Source of the DNA: Pedobacter sp. Hv1 | Lineage (GTDB): Bacteria; Bacteroidota; Bacteroidia; Sphingobacteriales; Sphingobacteriaceae | Reading direction: 5' to 3' | NCBI RefSeq assembly: GCF_001412215.1 | Contig: NZ_LLWP01000005.1 | Span: 186,001-250,000 of the forward strand | Length of the DNA stretch: 64,000 bases | Shown: piece by piece, positions 8,673 through 17,189 of the stretch | Layout: every line of letters starts with the position of its first letter | Numbering within the stretch: the stretch's first letter is position 1 | Position numbers and translations under genes: made by a program | The notes under the pieces: model-generated | Told to the model about the DNA's origin: nothing | Databases searched by the model: none | Seen by the model: only the letters and a program-made list of their open reading frames with translations

Positions 8673-11534
8673 CTACTTAATCACCAACATCTTCAACGTT
8701 TTTTGATAGGTACCTGCTCTCAGTTTATAAAAATAGACTCCTGCTGCCAAGGTTTGTAAATTAACTGGAACACTATAGCGCCCTGCATTTAAAGTTTCAT
8801 TGATCAATGTTTGGACTACTTTACCTGTTACATTAGTGATGACTAAGGTGGTGGCTGATTTTTCGGCAATATCAAACGGAATTGTAGTTAAATCTTTCCC
8901 AGGATTAGGATAATTCTGTTTCAGGTTAAAAGTTAATGAGATAGGATCAACAGGAACTTCTGGATCTGTAATTCCTGTTGTATATTTTGTTAAAGCAGCT
9001 TGGCCAGCATTTAGTAATTCTGTTAAATTATCACCACCAATAAAAGCATAAGCTACTTTAATAGAGCCATTAACAGGAATAGTATATGGACCTGTACCAA
9101 CGGTATACATAATGTCGTAACCATTATTGGTATCATGTCCCAAACCTATGGCCTTTACTCCAGAAGATAAAGTCTGATATTTTTCTGCTATGGTAAATTT
9201 ACTATCGGATAAGGGGTTGCCTGCCACTTGGTAAGACATGGGATAATAAGCTGCAGGAGCCACATTTGTTAACAGCTTAACACCCACATAAGGGTAACTT
9301 GCATTCTTTTTGGCATAGGCATAGGCCGTTTTTGTACCTGCATCGTATTGTGTGGCATTAGAAGAAGCCTCATCTAAATCCCAATCGGTAAATAGACCCG
9401 GGTAAATACCTTGCAATACTGCATTGCTTGTGTTAAAAATTTCGTACTCTACAATGATGTATTTATCATCTGGCTGTGTTGAATAGGCTAACAATCTTGA
9501 TTTCACTTTTAACCCTATTGGGGCAGTACTCCCAGCATCTGTAAAAGTAGCAGTTCCCTCAAAAGCGGCAGTGGTACTGCTTACTTGTTGAGCACTTAGC
9601 TGTTTCACAAAATCCTCATTAGAATTGCCATCGTTTCTGGCATTATTGGCAACTTGTGTGGTCGATTTACCAATCATTAAGGCCGCTTCGTATAGCATGT
9701 TTTCATCTTTATACACAAAGCCTAAGCCACCTAAAGCATCACTCTTGCTATAACCTACTCTCCCATTTGAGGTTAAGGTAGAACTCACTTTATTTACCGT
9801 TACATTTAAATAATCTAAAGCAACTGTTAAACTATAATATTCTACATCTGTATAAGTGCCTCCATTGCCAGAATAGGTCAATTTAAAAACTACCTCTTGA
9901 TTTTGAGGGGTATTGGCCAAAACTTTAACTCTAATTGGCCCCAGATTGGTCTTCGTTTCTAAAGTACCCATGGTACCCACAGCTAAATTGGGATCTAAAA
10001 TCTGTACATAAGGACTTGTTGAAGTAATGTTTACATTTAACCCGCTGATGGTGGCCAAAAAGCTCTTCAGGTCTAACTTAAGCGTAAGCTCATTGCCTGC
10101 AGCTCTATTGCCATTAGATTGATCGGCAACTGCAATTTGTTGGTATCGTACGGATGAAGTGGTCTTGGTTAAAGCATTCAAAACATTTAACCTACCGCGC
10201 CCGAGTTTTCCTACATAAGCAGCATTTAAATTATCTATCGGATCTGAAGTGGTTCTCAGTACCTCTCCTATCTGCAAACCGTTGTAGCTTGGATATTTTG
10301 CCTTTACCAAGGCCGCAGCACTTGCTACCATTGGTGCAGCCATAGAAGTTCCACTTTTAAAGCCATATTTACTACCATTTAAAGTATTGTAAATGGAGCT
10401 TCCCGGAGCAGAAATATCTACCATGTAACCGTAGTTAGAAAAGCTCGATTTGATATCTGATGTAGTTACCGAGGCCACAGAAAACACACCTTTATAGGCA
10501 GATGGGTAATCTGGAAGATCAGTATCGTCGTTACCTGCAGCGGCAATTACCAAACATCCTTTTGCTACCGCATAATCGATCATCTCTTGTCCAAACTGGC
10601 CACCACCTGGGCCGCCCCATGAACAATTGATGATACTTGCCCCATGGTCTGCTGCATATTTAATACCCTCGTAACCTTTGTAAATTGAACGTCCATTATT
10701 ATCGGCACCTGTTTTTACAATCAATAATTTGGCATTAAACGCAATGCTGGCCACACCTTTGGCATTGTTTGATACTGCACTTGCAATGCCACTTACATGC
10801 ACACCATGGTCTGTTGTATCACTTGTTACATCTGGATTGTTATCTGGGATCATGGTTGCCGCAGAATTACCCACAAAATCCCATCCATAATAATTATCTA
10901 TGTAACCATCGTCATCTATTCCGTTGATAGGATCTGCAGTGTTGATGTAAATATTGTCGGCCAAATCTTCGTGCTGGAGGTCAGATCCTGAATCGACAAT
11001 ACCAATGACCACATTTGATGCATTTTTCAAGACATCCCAGGCTTGTGGAGCCATTACCTTATTCAGGTAAGATTGATTGCCATATAATGCATCATTAGGC
11101 ACAAATGAAGTTCGATACACATAACTAGGTTCGGCATATAAAATTTGATCGTCCTTTAATAGCGCATTAATTACGTTTACAATATTTGCGCCTCCTTCAT
11201 ATCTGGCCACGTAAATCTCGCTCAAATCTGGCAATGCTTTGGCACCAATAGCTTGTACAGCTTGGGTTTGGCGAGCACTAGGAAATAGTTTTGATAAGCT
11301 ATTGATAATTACGCCATCTATCTGCAGTTGTTTTTTTGCTTCGCCACCAATGTTATTTACTTGTTGAGTGCCTCCATTCTTAAACTTGATGATGAGCGTA
11401 TTTGGCAGATAATCTTTTGCAGTAATCCCTTTGGGCAAAGCAAATTTGCCTCCTTTATGAGAAACCTTTGGGTCATCTTGTTTAAAGGCAAGCAAGATGA
11501 ATAACAAGAAAAGAACCAGGTAGAGTTTTTTCAT
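8673..11534 (-). CDS. Secreted S8 (subtilisin-like) serine protease with T9SS type A sorting domain
   Basis: The 953-residue exported protease begins with a signal peptide (about residues 1-17). An inhibitor-like prodomain follows (about 40-140). The subtilase catalytic triad is D181 (GIVDSGSD), H243 (DHGVHVSG) and S397 (SGTSMAAP), with the oxyanion Asn probably in AAAGNDD. A long beta-rich region follows, and the last 80 or so residues are a typical type A C-terminal domain of the type IX secretion system (NYPNPGKDLTTIPFDI, ending GTYQKTLKMLVIK). The protein is probably exported through the outer membrane and shed or anchored. It is a single-gene unit that probably degrades extracellular protein. 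Confidence 0.94.
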   Translation of the reverse strand: MKKLYLVLFLLFILLAFKQDDPKVSHKGGKFALPKGITAKDYLPNTLIIKFKNGGTQQVNNIGGEAKKQLQIDGVIINSLSKLFPSARQTQAVQAIGAKALPDLSEIYVARYEGGANIVNVINALLKDDQILYAEPSYVYRTSFVPNDALYGNQSYLNKVMAPQAWDVLKNASNVVIGIVDSGSDLQHEDLADNIYINTADPINGIDDDGYIDNYYGWDFVGNSAATMIPDNNPDVTSDTTDHGVHVSGIASAVSNNAKGVASIAFNAKLLIVKTGADNNGRSIYKGYEGIKYAADHGASIINCSWGGPGGGQFGQEMIDYAVAKGCLVIAAAGNDDTDLPDYPSAYKGVFSVASVTTSDIKSSFSNYGYMVDISAPGSSIYNTLNGSKYGFKSGTSMAAPMVASAAALVKAKYPSYNGLQIGEVLRTTSDPIDNLNAAYVGKLGRGRLNVLNALTKTTSSVRYQQIAVADQSNGNRAAGNELTLKLDLKSFLATISGLNVNITSTSPYVQILDPNLAVGTMGTLETKTNLGPIRVKVLANTPQNQEVVFKLTYSGNGGTYTDVEYYSLTVALDYLNVTVNKVSSTLTSNGRVGYSKSDALGGLGFVYKDENMLYEAALMIGKSTTQVANNARNDGNSNEDFVKQLSAQQVSSTTAAFEGTATFTDAGSTAPIGLKVKSRLLAYSTQPDDKYIIVEYEIFNTSNAVLQGIYPGLFTDWDLDEASSNATQYDAGTKTAYAYAKKNASYPYVGVKLLTNVAPAAYYPMSYQVAGNPLSDSKFTIAEKYQTLSSGVKAIGLGHDTNNGYDIMYTVGTGPYTIPVNGSIKVAYAFIGGDNLTELLNAGQAALTKYTTGITDPEVPVDPISLTFNLKQNYPNPGKDLTTIPFDIAEKSATTLVITNVTGKVVQTLINETLNAGRYSVPVNLQTLAAGVYFYKLRAGTYQKTLKMLVIK

Positions 11535-11737
11535 GTAGAGCGCTTACAATTGATTACGAATATATTGAGAATCAAGTGCTAATGCAAGGTTTATATAGAA
11601 GTAAATGATTAGTCGTGTTTAGCCCCATAAATTGTCGCTTTTACCCCAATGTAAAAATCAAAATTATGCTCAACTTTAGGTTATCAATTTGATGGAAATA
11701 ATTTCATTGAATGGCTCATCATTTAACAAGAAAAATT

Positions 11738-12151
11738 ATGACAAAAGAAATTTGGATCAACCTACCTGTAAAGGATATCAACAAAGCTGTAACATTCTTT
11801 ACTCAAATGGGATTTACCTTAAATGAAAGAAATCCCGTAACCGAAACCATGGCTTCTTTTTTTATTGGTGAAAAGAAATTGGTGCTGATGTTATTTAGAG
11901 ACGATGTGCTGAGTGGTTTTAGTGGAAGCAACATTGCAGACACCAACCTAGGCAACGAAGTTTTATTTTCTTTAGATGCCGAAAGCAGACAGGAAGTTGA
12001 TGAAATGCTTTTAAATGCCGAAAATGCGGGAGGCACCATTTATGCCAAAGGTGGCGAAAAGGATGGCTGGATGTATGGTGGTGGTTTTATTGATTTAGAT
12101 GGACACAGATGGAGTTTATTACACATGGATTTTAGTAAAATGCCTAATTAA
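11738..12151 (+). CDS. VOC-fold (glyoxalase/bleomycin-resistance-like) protein
   Basis: This is a 137-residue cytoplasmic VOC protein with the beta-alpha-beta-beta-beta layout. Marks are WINLPVKDINKAVTFFTQMGF at the start and GWMYGGGFIDLDGHRWSLLHMD at the end. The chosen start is ATG 11738 (MTKEIW). A start at 11711 would add nine residues before the first strand. The substrate is unknown, and the close homologues I know of are annotated only as VOC or extradiol-like. It lies 10 bp before a START-like gene and is probably co-transcribed with it. Confidence 0.88.
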   Translation: MTKEIWINLPVKDINKAVTFFTQMGFTLNERNPVTETMASFFIGEKKLVLMLFRDDVLSGFSGSNIADTNLGNEVLFSLDAESRQEVDEMLLNAENAGGTIYAKGGEKDGWMYGGGFIDLDGHRWSLLHMDFSKMPN

Positions 12152-12161
12152 TTAGATCAAT

Positions 12162-12605
12162 ATGGAACAGTTCACATTCAAAACAGCAATTAATGCCTCG
12201 AGAGAAAGAGTTTGGGGAATCCTTTTTGGTAAAACTACCTACCCCATTTGGGCAGCGATTTTTAGCGAAGGCTCTGATGCAGAAACCGATTGGAAAAAGG
12301 GCAGCAGAGCATTATTCTTAGATAGTTCATCTGGAAAAGGTATGGTTTCCAAAATTGAAGAAAGTATACCTTACAGTTATCTTGGTATTATCCACCTGGG
12401 GATGTATGACAATGGTGTTGAAGACTTTGATAGCGAAGAAGTAAAAAAATGGTCTGGCGCTACAGAAAACTACATTTTAACAAATAAAAATGGTGAAACT
12501 GAATTAACCATTGACATGAGCATTACAGCCGAATTTAAAGATTATTTTGAGCAAACTTGGCCAAAAGCATTGGCAAAAATAAAGGAGTTGGCAGAACAAC
12601 CTTAA
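12162..12605 (+). CDS. SRPBCC/START-like (AHSA1-type) protein
   Basis: The 147-residue product has the helix-grip order of AHSA1-like proteins: TFKTAINASRERVWGILFG at the start, the WKKGSRALFLD turn, a central beta sheet, and the long C-terminal helix (FKDYFEQTWPKALAKIKELAE). Such proteins bind hydrophobic ligands, and no catalytic residue is evident. It follows the VOC gene by 10 bp, a pairing common in Bacteroidota. It is probably cytoplasmic, and its ligand is unknown. Confidence 0.85.
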   Translation: MEQFTFKTAINASRERVWGILFGKTTYPIWAAIFSEGSDAETDWKKGSRALFLDSSSGKGMVSKIEESIPYSYLGIIHLGMYDNGVEDFDSEEVKKWSGATENYILTNKNGETELTIDMSITAEFKDYFEQTWPKALAKIKELAEQP

Positions 12606-12735
12606 GTAATACTTCCTGTTGTGGTTTAAGTTTTATTGGCCATATCATTAGCTGTTGTTATTTAATAACCTTACCAAATGTTTTAGGTAACAACAGCGCT
12701 TAGTTGCTGAAAGAAAATTAATTTCGCACTCTATC

Positions 12736-12771
12736 TTTATTTGGAATAAATCCAAATAAATTGCATCTTTG
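12736..12771 (+). promoter_or_regulatory. Palindromic operator candidate over a promoter
   Basis: TTTATTTGGA and TCCAAATAAA form a perfect 10-bp inverted repeat around ATAAA (12736-12760). The TTG inside its left arm (12741-12743) is 20 bases before CATCTTTG (12764-12771), a near match to TAnnTTTG. The palindrome therefore covers the likely -33 box of the next gene and could be a repressor site. An iron-responsive regulator is my inference from the ferritin next door. Confidence 0.5.
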
Positions 12772-12795
12772 CGTTACAAAACATTATTGTAGCAA

Positions 12796-13161
12796 ATGGA
12801 GCAGACTATAAGTTTACCAACTATCAATTTTACCGAGGTTTTTAGCACCAAAAATGGTGCTATTTATCAATCAGACAGTGAAAACTGTTGGTATATTGAT
12901 TTTGCTGGCAAATTGGCCCGTTTTGATTACCGCAACTTGTTGAAACTAAAAAAAGCAGTGTATCAAATCGATATCGAAAATTTGCTTTTAAATAGCGACA
13001 AGTCTGCAGATGTAGAAATCATCTTCATTTGCGCTTGCGACCATTGTTATGTTTTATCGCTACTACAGATCATTAAATTAAAAGATCTGCTCCAAGGCAC
13101 CTTCGCTATGCTAGAGCTTAATCACATCATATTTGATCGTTTACATCGCATTGTGAGCTAG
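12796..13161 (+). CDS. Small conserved Bacteroidota protein (possibly DUF6686-like)
   Basis: The product has 121 residues, no signal peptide and no membrane helix. It has a beta-rich N-terminal half (YQSDSENCWYIDFAGKLARFD) and a helical C-terminal half with a short Cys motif (ICACDHCYVLSLL) followed by LKDLLQGTFAMLELN. From memory it resembles DUF6686, but I am unsure. The Cys-x-Cys-x3-Cys spacing might bind metal. It has a palindrome over its promoter and lies 103 bp upstream of ferritin, which suggests an iron link, but the function is unknown. Confidence 0.75.
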   Translation: MEQTISLPTINFTEVFSTKNGAIYQSDSENCWYIDFAGKLARFDYRNLLKLKKAVYQIDIENLLLNSDKSADVEIIFICACDHCYVLSLLQIIKLKDLLQGTFAMLELNHIIFDRLHRIVS

Positions 13162-13202
13162 TTAGCTAGAATTAGAATCTTTCCATATTGTTAATAAATT
13201 CT

Positions 13203-13230
13203 TTGCTAACCTAATATAGCAGTAATTTTG
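13203..13230 (+). promoter_or_regulatory. Ferritin promoter
   Basis: TTG (13203-13205) and TAATTTTG (13223-13230) are separated by 17 bases, which matches the Bacteroidota sigma consensus. The promoter is 34 bases before the ferritin ATG. Confidence 0.6.
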
Positions 13231-13264
13231 TTACTAATTACTTGTATTCAAATAGATAGCAATC

Positions 13265-13795
13265 ATGAAAGATATTATCCGTGTAAAGTGTTTACTTTCG
13301 TCAGACGTAGAAACACTAATCAACCAGCAAATTAAAAAAGAAGCCCATTCGTCAGCAATTTATTTATCAATGGCCTCATGGTGCAGCAGAAATGGTTATG
13401 ATTTCTCTTCAGATTATTTCTTTAAGCAAGCAGAAGAAGAAAGACAACACCAACTTAAATTTTATAAATATGTGTTAGATATGGGCGGAACAGCAATTTC
13501 TCCTGAAACTACTAACATCAAGATCGAATACAATTCTTTCCGTGAGGTTTTTGAAGATGCATTAGATCAAGAGATCAGCGTTACCCAATCTATCAAAAAC
13601 ATTGCGGCCCGTTGCCATAAAGAACAAGATTATGTAACGCTTGAGTTTTTAAACTGGTTCTTTAGAGAGCAAAGAGAAGAAGAATTTAAAGCACGTAGAG
13701 CCCTAGAATTGTTTGATGTAATTGGCGAAGAAGGTACTGGAAGATGGCAGATCGACAAACATGTTGGCCAAATCAACTATAACAGCGAAGCGTAG
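13265..13795 (+). CDS. ftnA: Non-heme ferritin
   Basis: This is a bacterial iron-storage ferritin of 176 residues. It oxidises Fe(II) at a di-iron centre and stores ferric iron in a 24-mer cage in the cytoplasm. Ferroxidase residues are recognisable: the helix A Glu in KKEAHSSAIYLSMA, the ExxH of AEEERQHQLK, the helix C Glu in ALDQEISVTQSI, and the Gln in WFFREQREEE. No heme-binding Met is obvious, as in FtnA rather than Bfr. It has its own promoter and a good terminator. Confidence 0.94.
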   Translation: MKDIIRVKCLLSSDVETLINQQIKKEAHSSAIYLSMASWCSRNGYDFSSDYFFKQAEEERQHQLKFYKYVLDMGGTAISPETTNIKIEYNSFREVFEDALDQEISVTQSIKNIAARCHKEQDYVTLEFLNWFFREQREEEFKARRALELFDVIGEEGTGRWQIDKHVGQINYNSEA

Positions 13796-13816
13796 TTTTA
13801 AGCGTTTTTAAAATAT

Positions 13817-13853
13817 AAAAGGTACGTATTGCACACAATATGTACCTTTTTTT
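13817..13853 (+). terminator. Intrinsic terminator after ferritin
   Basis: The stem AAAAGGTAC(G)TATTG pairs with CAATA(T)GTACCTTTT around the loop CACA and ends in a run of seven T. Confidence 0.8.
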
Positions 13854-13879
13854 GTTTATATTGACAGTAAAGAAATACC

Positions 13880-13999
13880 ATGTCGAAAAAAGACAAAAAG
13901 AAAAAGAAAGACAAGCACAAGGTTAAGGATAAGAAGAAAAAGGAGTGCTGCGAAAAATTCCTTCGGGGGAAGAGGTGCAGAAACTGCCCTTTTGGCTAA
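13880..13999 (+). CDS. 39-residue lysine-rich protein with a CC...CxxC motif
   Basis: An intact ORF of 40 codons: ATG at 13880, stop TAA at 13997-13999. Residues 3-21 are almost all Lys and Asp. The C-terminal 17 residues carry Cys23-Cys24 and Cys33-x2-Cys36 (ECCEKFLRGKRCRNCPFG), a likely four-Cys zinc knuckle. I recall similar small proteins in Bacteroidota but no named function. The basic tail plus a metal knuckle suggests RNA, DNA or ribosome contact (inference). It is too short for most ORF callers. A minus-strand ORF over the same bases is not supported. Confidence 0.65.
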   Translation: MSKKDKKKKKDKHKVKDKKKKECCEKFLRGKRCRNCPFG

Positions 14000-14123
14000 G
14001 CTATGTAGCTCGTTTTTGAGTGTTGAATCTTTTACCATCAATTATTTTCTTTCCATTTAGTTGCTTCATTTCAATATAAGTTTACATTTTTGCTAAAATT
14101 TATCTACAACAACACATTATACT

Positions 14124-15566
14124 TTGAAGCAAGAACAAGAAAAACCAGAAGCACAAAAACTTCAGAGAGGTTTACAAAATAGGCACATCCAGTTAATTGC
14201 GCTTGGTGGCGCTATAGGTACAGGATTATTTTTAGGCATTGGTCCTGCTGCTGTATTGGCCGGTCCGTCTGTAATTTTAGGTTATGCCCTTGCAGGTATC
14301 ATCGCCTTTTTTATCATGCGCCAATTGGGCGAGATGGTAGTGGAAGAACCTGTTTCTGGTAGTTTTAGTCATTTTGCCTATAAATACTGGGGACCATTTG
14401 CTGGTTTCTCTTCAGGCTGGAACTATTGGGTATTGTATATTCTGGTGAGCATGTCTGAATTAACCGCTATTGGTATCTATGTACACTTTTGGTGGCCAGA
14501 AATTCCTTTATGGACATCTAGTTTATTCTTTTTTATAGCCATTAATGCCTTAAATCTTACTTCGGTAAAAGTATATGGCGAAGCAGAGTTCTGGTTTTCG
14601 ATTATCAAAGTAGTAGCCATTATTGCCATGATCATTTTTGGGGTCTACTTGTTGTTTAGTGGTTCTGGAGGCGAACAGGCGAGCATTCAAAACCTTTGGA
14701 ATGACGGAGGCTTCTTTCCTAAAGGCTTATTCAGCACCGATGCAAAAGGTAGTTTTCAAGGTTTATTTGCGGCCATTGCTTTAATTATGTTTTCATTTGG
14801 CGGTTTAGAGCTGATAGGTATTACTGCTGCAGAGGCAGAAAACCCTGAAAAAACAATCCCAAAAGCTACTAACCAGGTTATTTATCGGATCTTGATTTTC
14901 TATGTGGGTGCTTTGATTATCCTTTTCGCGCTTTCTCCATGGAAAAACATCACTACAGACAGTAGTCCTTTTGTAATGGTTTTTGAGAGCTTAAAAGGCT
15001 TTCAGTTTAACCTGTTCGGCAACACCATTTATTTTACCAGTATCATTGCCAACGTATTGAATTTAATTGTACTTACGGCAGCTTTATCGGTATACAACAG
15101 TTGTGTGTATAGCAATAGCCGCATGTTGTATGGTTTGGCCCAACAGGGCAATGCTCCTGCTTTTTTATCCAAACTGAACAAAAGCCATGTGCCTGTTAAA
15201 GCCATTTTGGCATCAGGCCTGTTTGCGGCCATTTGTATCATAATCAACAAACTGATCCCCGAAAAGGCTTTAGAGATCCTCATGTCGTTGGTGGTTTCTT
15301 CTTTAATTATCAATTGGCTAATGATCAGTTTTACCCACTTAAAATTTAAAAAAGCGAAGCTGGCAGCAGGGGTTCAAACCAAATTCCCTTCGTTTATCTA
15401 CCCTTTGTCTAACTACATCTGTTTGGTATTTCTCATTGGTATTTTAGTGATTATGTGGATTACAGGCTTGAAAATGTCTGTTGAGTTGATTCCTGCTTGG
15501 TTATTGCTTTTGTATATCTGTTTTCTTTTGGTGAAAAGGAATAAGCGAAAACAGGTTGAGTTATAA
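14124..15566 (+). CDS. APC-family amino acid permease (AroP/GABA permease type)
   Basis: This is an inner-membrane proton-coupled amino acid transporter of 480 residues with 12 predicted helices. Family marks are RHIQLIALGGAIGTGLFLGIG in TM1, the GEM motif in LGEMVVEEPVSGSF, SGWNYWVLY, and the TM6 to loop block ELIGITAAEAENPEKTIPKA. The substrate is unclear; AroP, LysP, ProY and GabP all share these motifs. The start is TTG at 14124, and no in-frame ATG lies close upstream. A bidirectional terminator follows. Confidence 0.92.
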   Translation: MKQEQEKPEAQKLQRGLQNRHIQLIALGGAIGTGLFLGIGPAAVLAGPSVILGYALAGIIAFFIMRQLGEMVVEEPVSGSFSHFAYKYWGPFAGFSSGWNYWVLYILVSMSELTAIGIYVHFWWPEIPLWTSSLFFFIAINALNLTSVKVYGEAEFWFSIIKVVAIIAMIIFGVYLLFSGSGGEQASIQNLWNDGGFFPKGLFSTDAKGSFQGLFAAIALIMFSFGGLELIGITAAEAENPEKTIPKATNQVIYRILIFYVGALIILFALSPWKNITTDSSPFVMVFESLKGFQFNLFGNTIYFTSIIANVLNLIVLTAALSVYNSCVYSNSRMLYGLAQQGNAPAFLSKLNKSHVPVKAILASGLFAAICIIINKLIPEKALEILMSLVVSSLIINWLMISFTHLKFKKAKLAAGVQTKFPSFIYPLSNYICLVFLIGILVIMWITGLKMSVELIPAWLLLLYICFLLVKRNKRKQVEL

Positions 15567-15670
15567 GCTGGTTATTTAACCATCCCCGAAAGGGTCAATT
15601 GTAAGGTGAGCTTATCTATCTATCCCCTTTTCTTCATTCATTCTACCATAGATAAATCTTAACCTAACTA

Positions 15671-15698
15671 AAAAGCCCCAGATTACTCTGGGGCTTTA
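15671..15698. terminator. Bidirectional terminator between the permease and phytase-like genes
   Basis: AAAAGCCCCAGA and TCTGGGGCTTT form an 11-bp stem around TTAC with A and T tails on both sides. It serves the two convergent genes. Confidence 0.85.
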
Positions 15699-15740
15699 AT
15701 TTGTTTAATGCAAAACTATTAGTAATTGAATAAGTATTTA

Positions 15741-17030
15741 CTATTTGAGCTTTACGAAGTATAACTTATTTCCATCAACCTTGTTTGTAAATGGAAGTGT
15801 TTTGGTCATAAAGCCACTATTGCCATTATCAACCACACCAAAATCATCATCGTTAGAAATGACTAAGATATTTCCTGGCAATAAGGCTAAACCTTCTGCT
15901 TTATCATGTGGGTACATTGTTGGCAGATCTTTTAATAAATCCAACACCAAAGTTTTAGTTACTGGAGTAATTCCTGCTCCCTGCAAACCTGTTAAGTTAT
16001 TGAGTTCTTCAACAGTCTTATCACCATATAGCTTACCTGTCGCTCCATTTGCTGCATCAGAAATATCTGTGGCATTGCTCAGATCAATTTTAAATACCTT
16101 TTTAAAAGCTGCAGGGTTAGTAGGCGCACCTCCATAAAGTCCATCGCGTTCAATGGTTAAAAACGTAGTACTATTTACAGCAACAATATCACTTACTCCA
16201 GTTAATGTAATGTTATCCATTAGATACACATATTGTTTAGTAGCGCCCGAAGCAATATCAAAAGTTAAAATCCTTAGTACTGTTGAATTGGCCACCAAAG
16301 TTTTTGAAGGGTTGTACATGGGCGATTGCATAATGCCCACCAAGGTTTTCCCATCTGGTGTAATGGCTAAGCCCTCCATACCACGGTTAGCCCTGCGATT
16401 GGCAAATACAGCTGGTATTTTACGCCCACCAGTTCCGGTTCCAAAAGGATTAATGCGTTCAATTGTTTTTCCGTTTGCATCAAAATGAACGATATGTGGT
16501 CCATATTCATCACTTACCCAAAATGAACCATCGGCAGCTCTTACCAAACCTTCAGAGTCTATCCCATCAGCACTTGGTGCAATCAAACTTCCATTAAGGT
16601 CATAAGCAGTCTCCCCAGAGGCACCCATCCCAATAGGATTTGGCAGGCCATTCAGTTTTGCTCCGGCCTGGTTTTTCAGTTCGATAACCTGCTCTAGAAC
16701 CAATTTTCCATCTTTTAACCTAAACTTTCCAATTTGTGGATCGAAATCTGGTTTACCAATAATGATCGAGTTGGCAATCTGCCCAGCCACATTAGAACCA
16801 CGATCTGTTAACATATAAAATACGTTAGGATCATTAGCATCAACAGCTATGCCTGAGCCAAAACCACCATTGTATACTTTTACCCCACTTGTAGTGGTAA
16901 ATAAAACGGGTGGATCAACAACTTCTGCCATTGCAGGATAAACAATAGGCAAAGTTTCTACAGGGTTCTTTTTACAAGCTGCAAACATCAAGGCAGCGAT
17001 TGAAACTCCGGTAAGTAATTTTCTTTTCAT
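15741..17030 (-). CDS. Esterase-like/phytase-like lipoprotein
   Basis: The protein has 429 residues and a lipoprotein signal ending LMFAAC (Cys about 19), so it is likely anchored in a membrane facing the periplasm or cell surface. The rest is a beta-propeller-like fold of the 'esterase-like activity of phytase' family. Typical blocks are YMLTDRGSN, IDSEGLVRAADGSFWVSDEYGPHI, NRGMEGLAITPDGKTLVG and the terminal LPGNILVISNDDDFGV. The natural substrate is not predictable. A hairpin at 17117-17152 separates it from the upstream zinc protease gene. Confidence 0.87.
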   Translation of the reverse strand: MKRKLLTGVSIAALMFAACKKNPVETLPIVYPAMAEVVDPPVLFTTTSGVKVYNGGFGSGIAVDANDPNVFYMLTDRGSNVAGQIANSIIIGKPDFDPQIGKFRLKDGKLVLEQVIELKNQAGAKLNGLPNPIGMGASGETAYDLNGSLIAPSADGIDSEGLVRAADGSFWVSDEYGPHIVHFDANGKTIERINPFGTGTGGRKIPAVFANRRANRGMEGLAITPDGKTLVGIMQSPMYNPSKTLVANSTVLRILTFDIASGATKQYVYLMDNITLTGVSDIVAVNSTTFLTIERDGLYGGAPTNPAAFKKVFKIDLSNATDISDAANGATGKLYGDKTVEELNNLTGLQGAGITPVTKTLVLDLLKDLPTMYPHDKAEGLALLPGNILVISNDDDFGVVDNGNSGFMTKTLPFTNKVDGNKLYFVKLK

Positions 17031-17116
17031 ATGATTTGAATGAGATTATCTTACAAGAATAAACCACTAGTGTAAATCTATCGTTAACACAAAAACAACA
17101 ATAACATAGCCCCTAA

Positions 17117-17152
17117 ACAAAGAAGGAACGCCAAATGACATTCCTTCTTTGT
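17117..17152 (-). terminator. Terminator of the zinc-metalloprotease gene
   Basis: ACAAAGAAGGAA and TTCCTTCTTTGT form a perfect 12-bp stem with a 12-nt loop. Read on the minus strand it ends in TTTGTTT, just downstream of the gene at 17190-19682. Confidence 0.7.
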
Positions 17153-17189
17153 GATCTGAAACCAACTAGGTTAATGTTCAAAAAACTCC

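Noticed and set aside
13856-14041. Minus-strand ORF opposite the 39-residue protein
   Set aside because: The Leu/Phe-rich product is what the antisense of Lys codons gives; the plus-strand ORF has the structured Cys motif.
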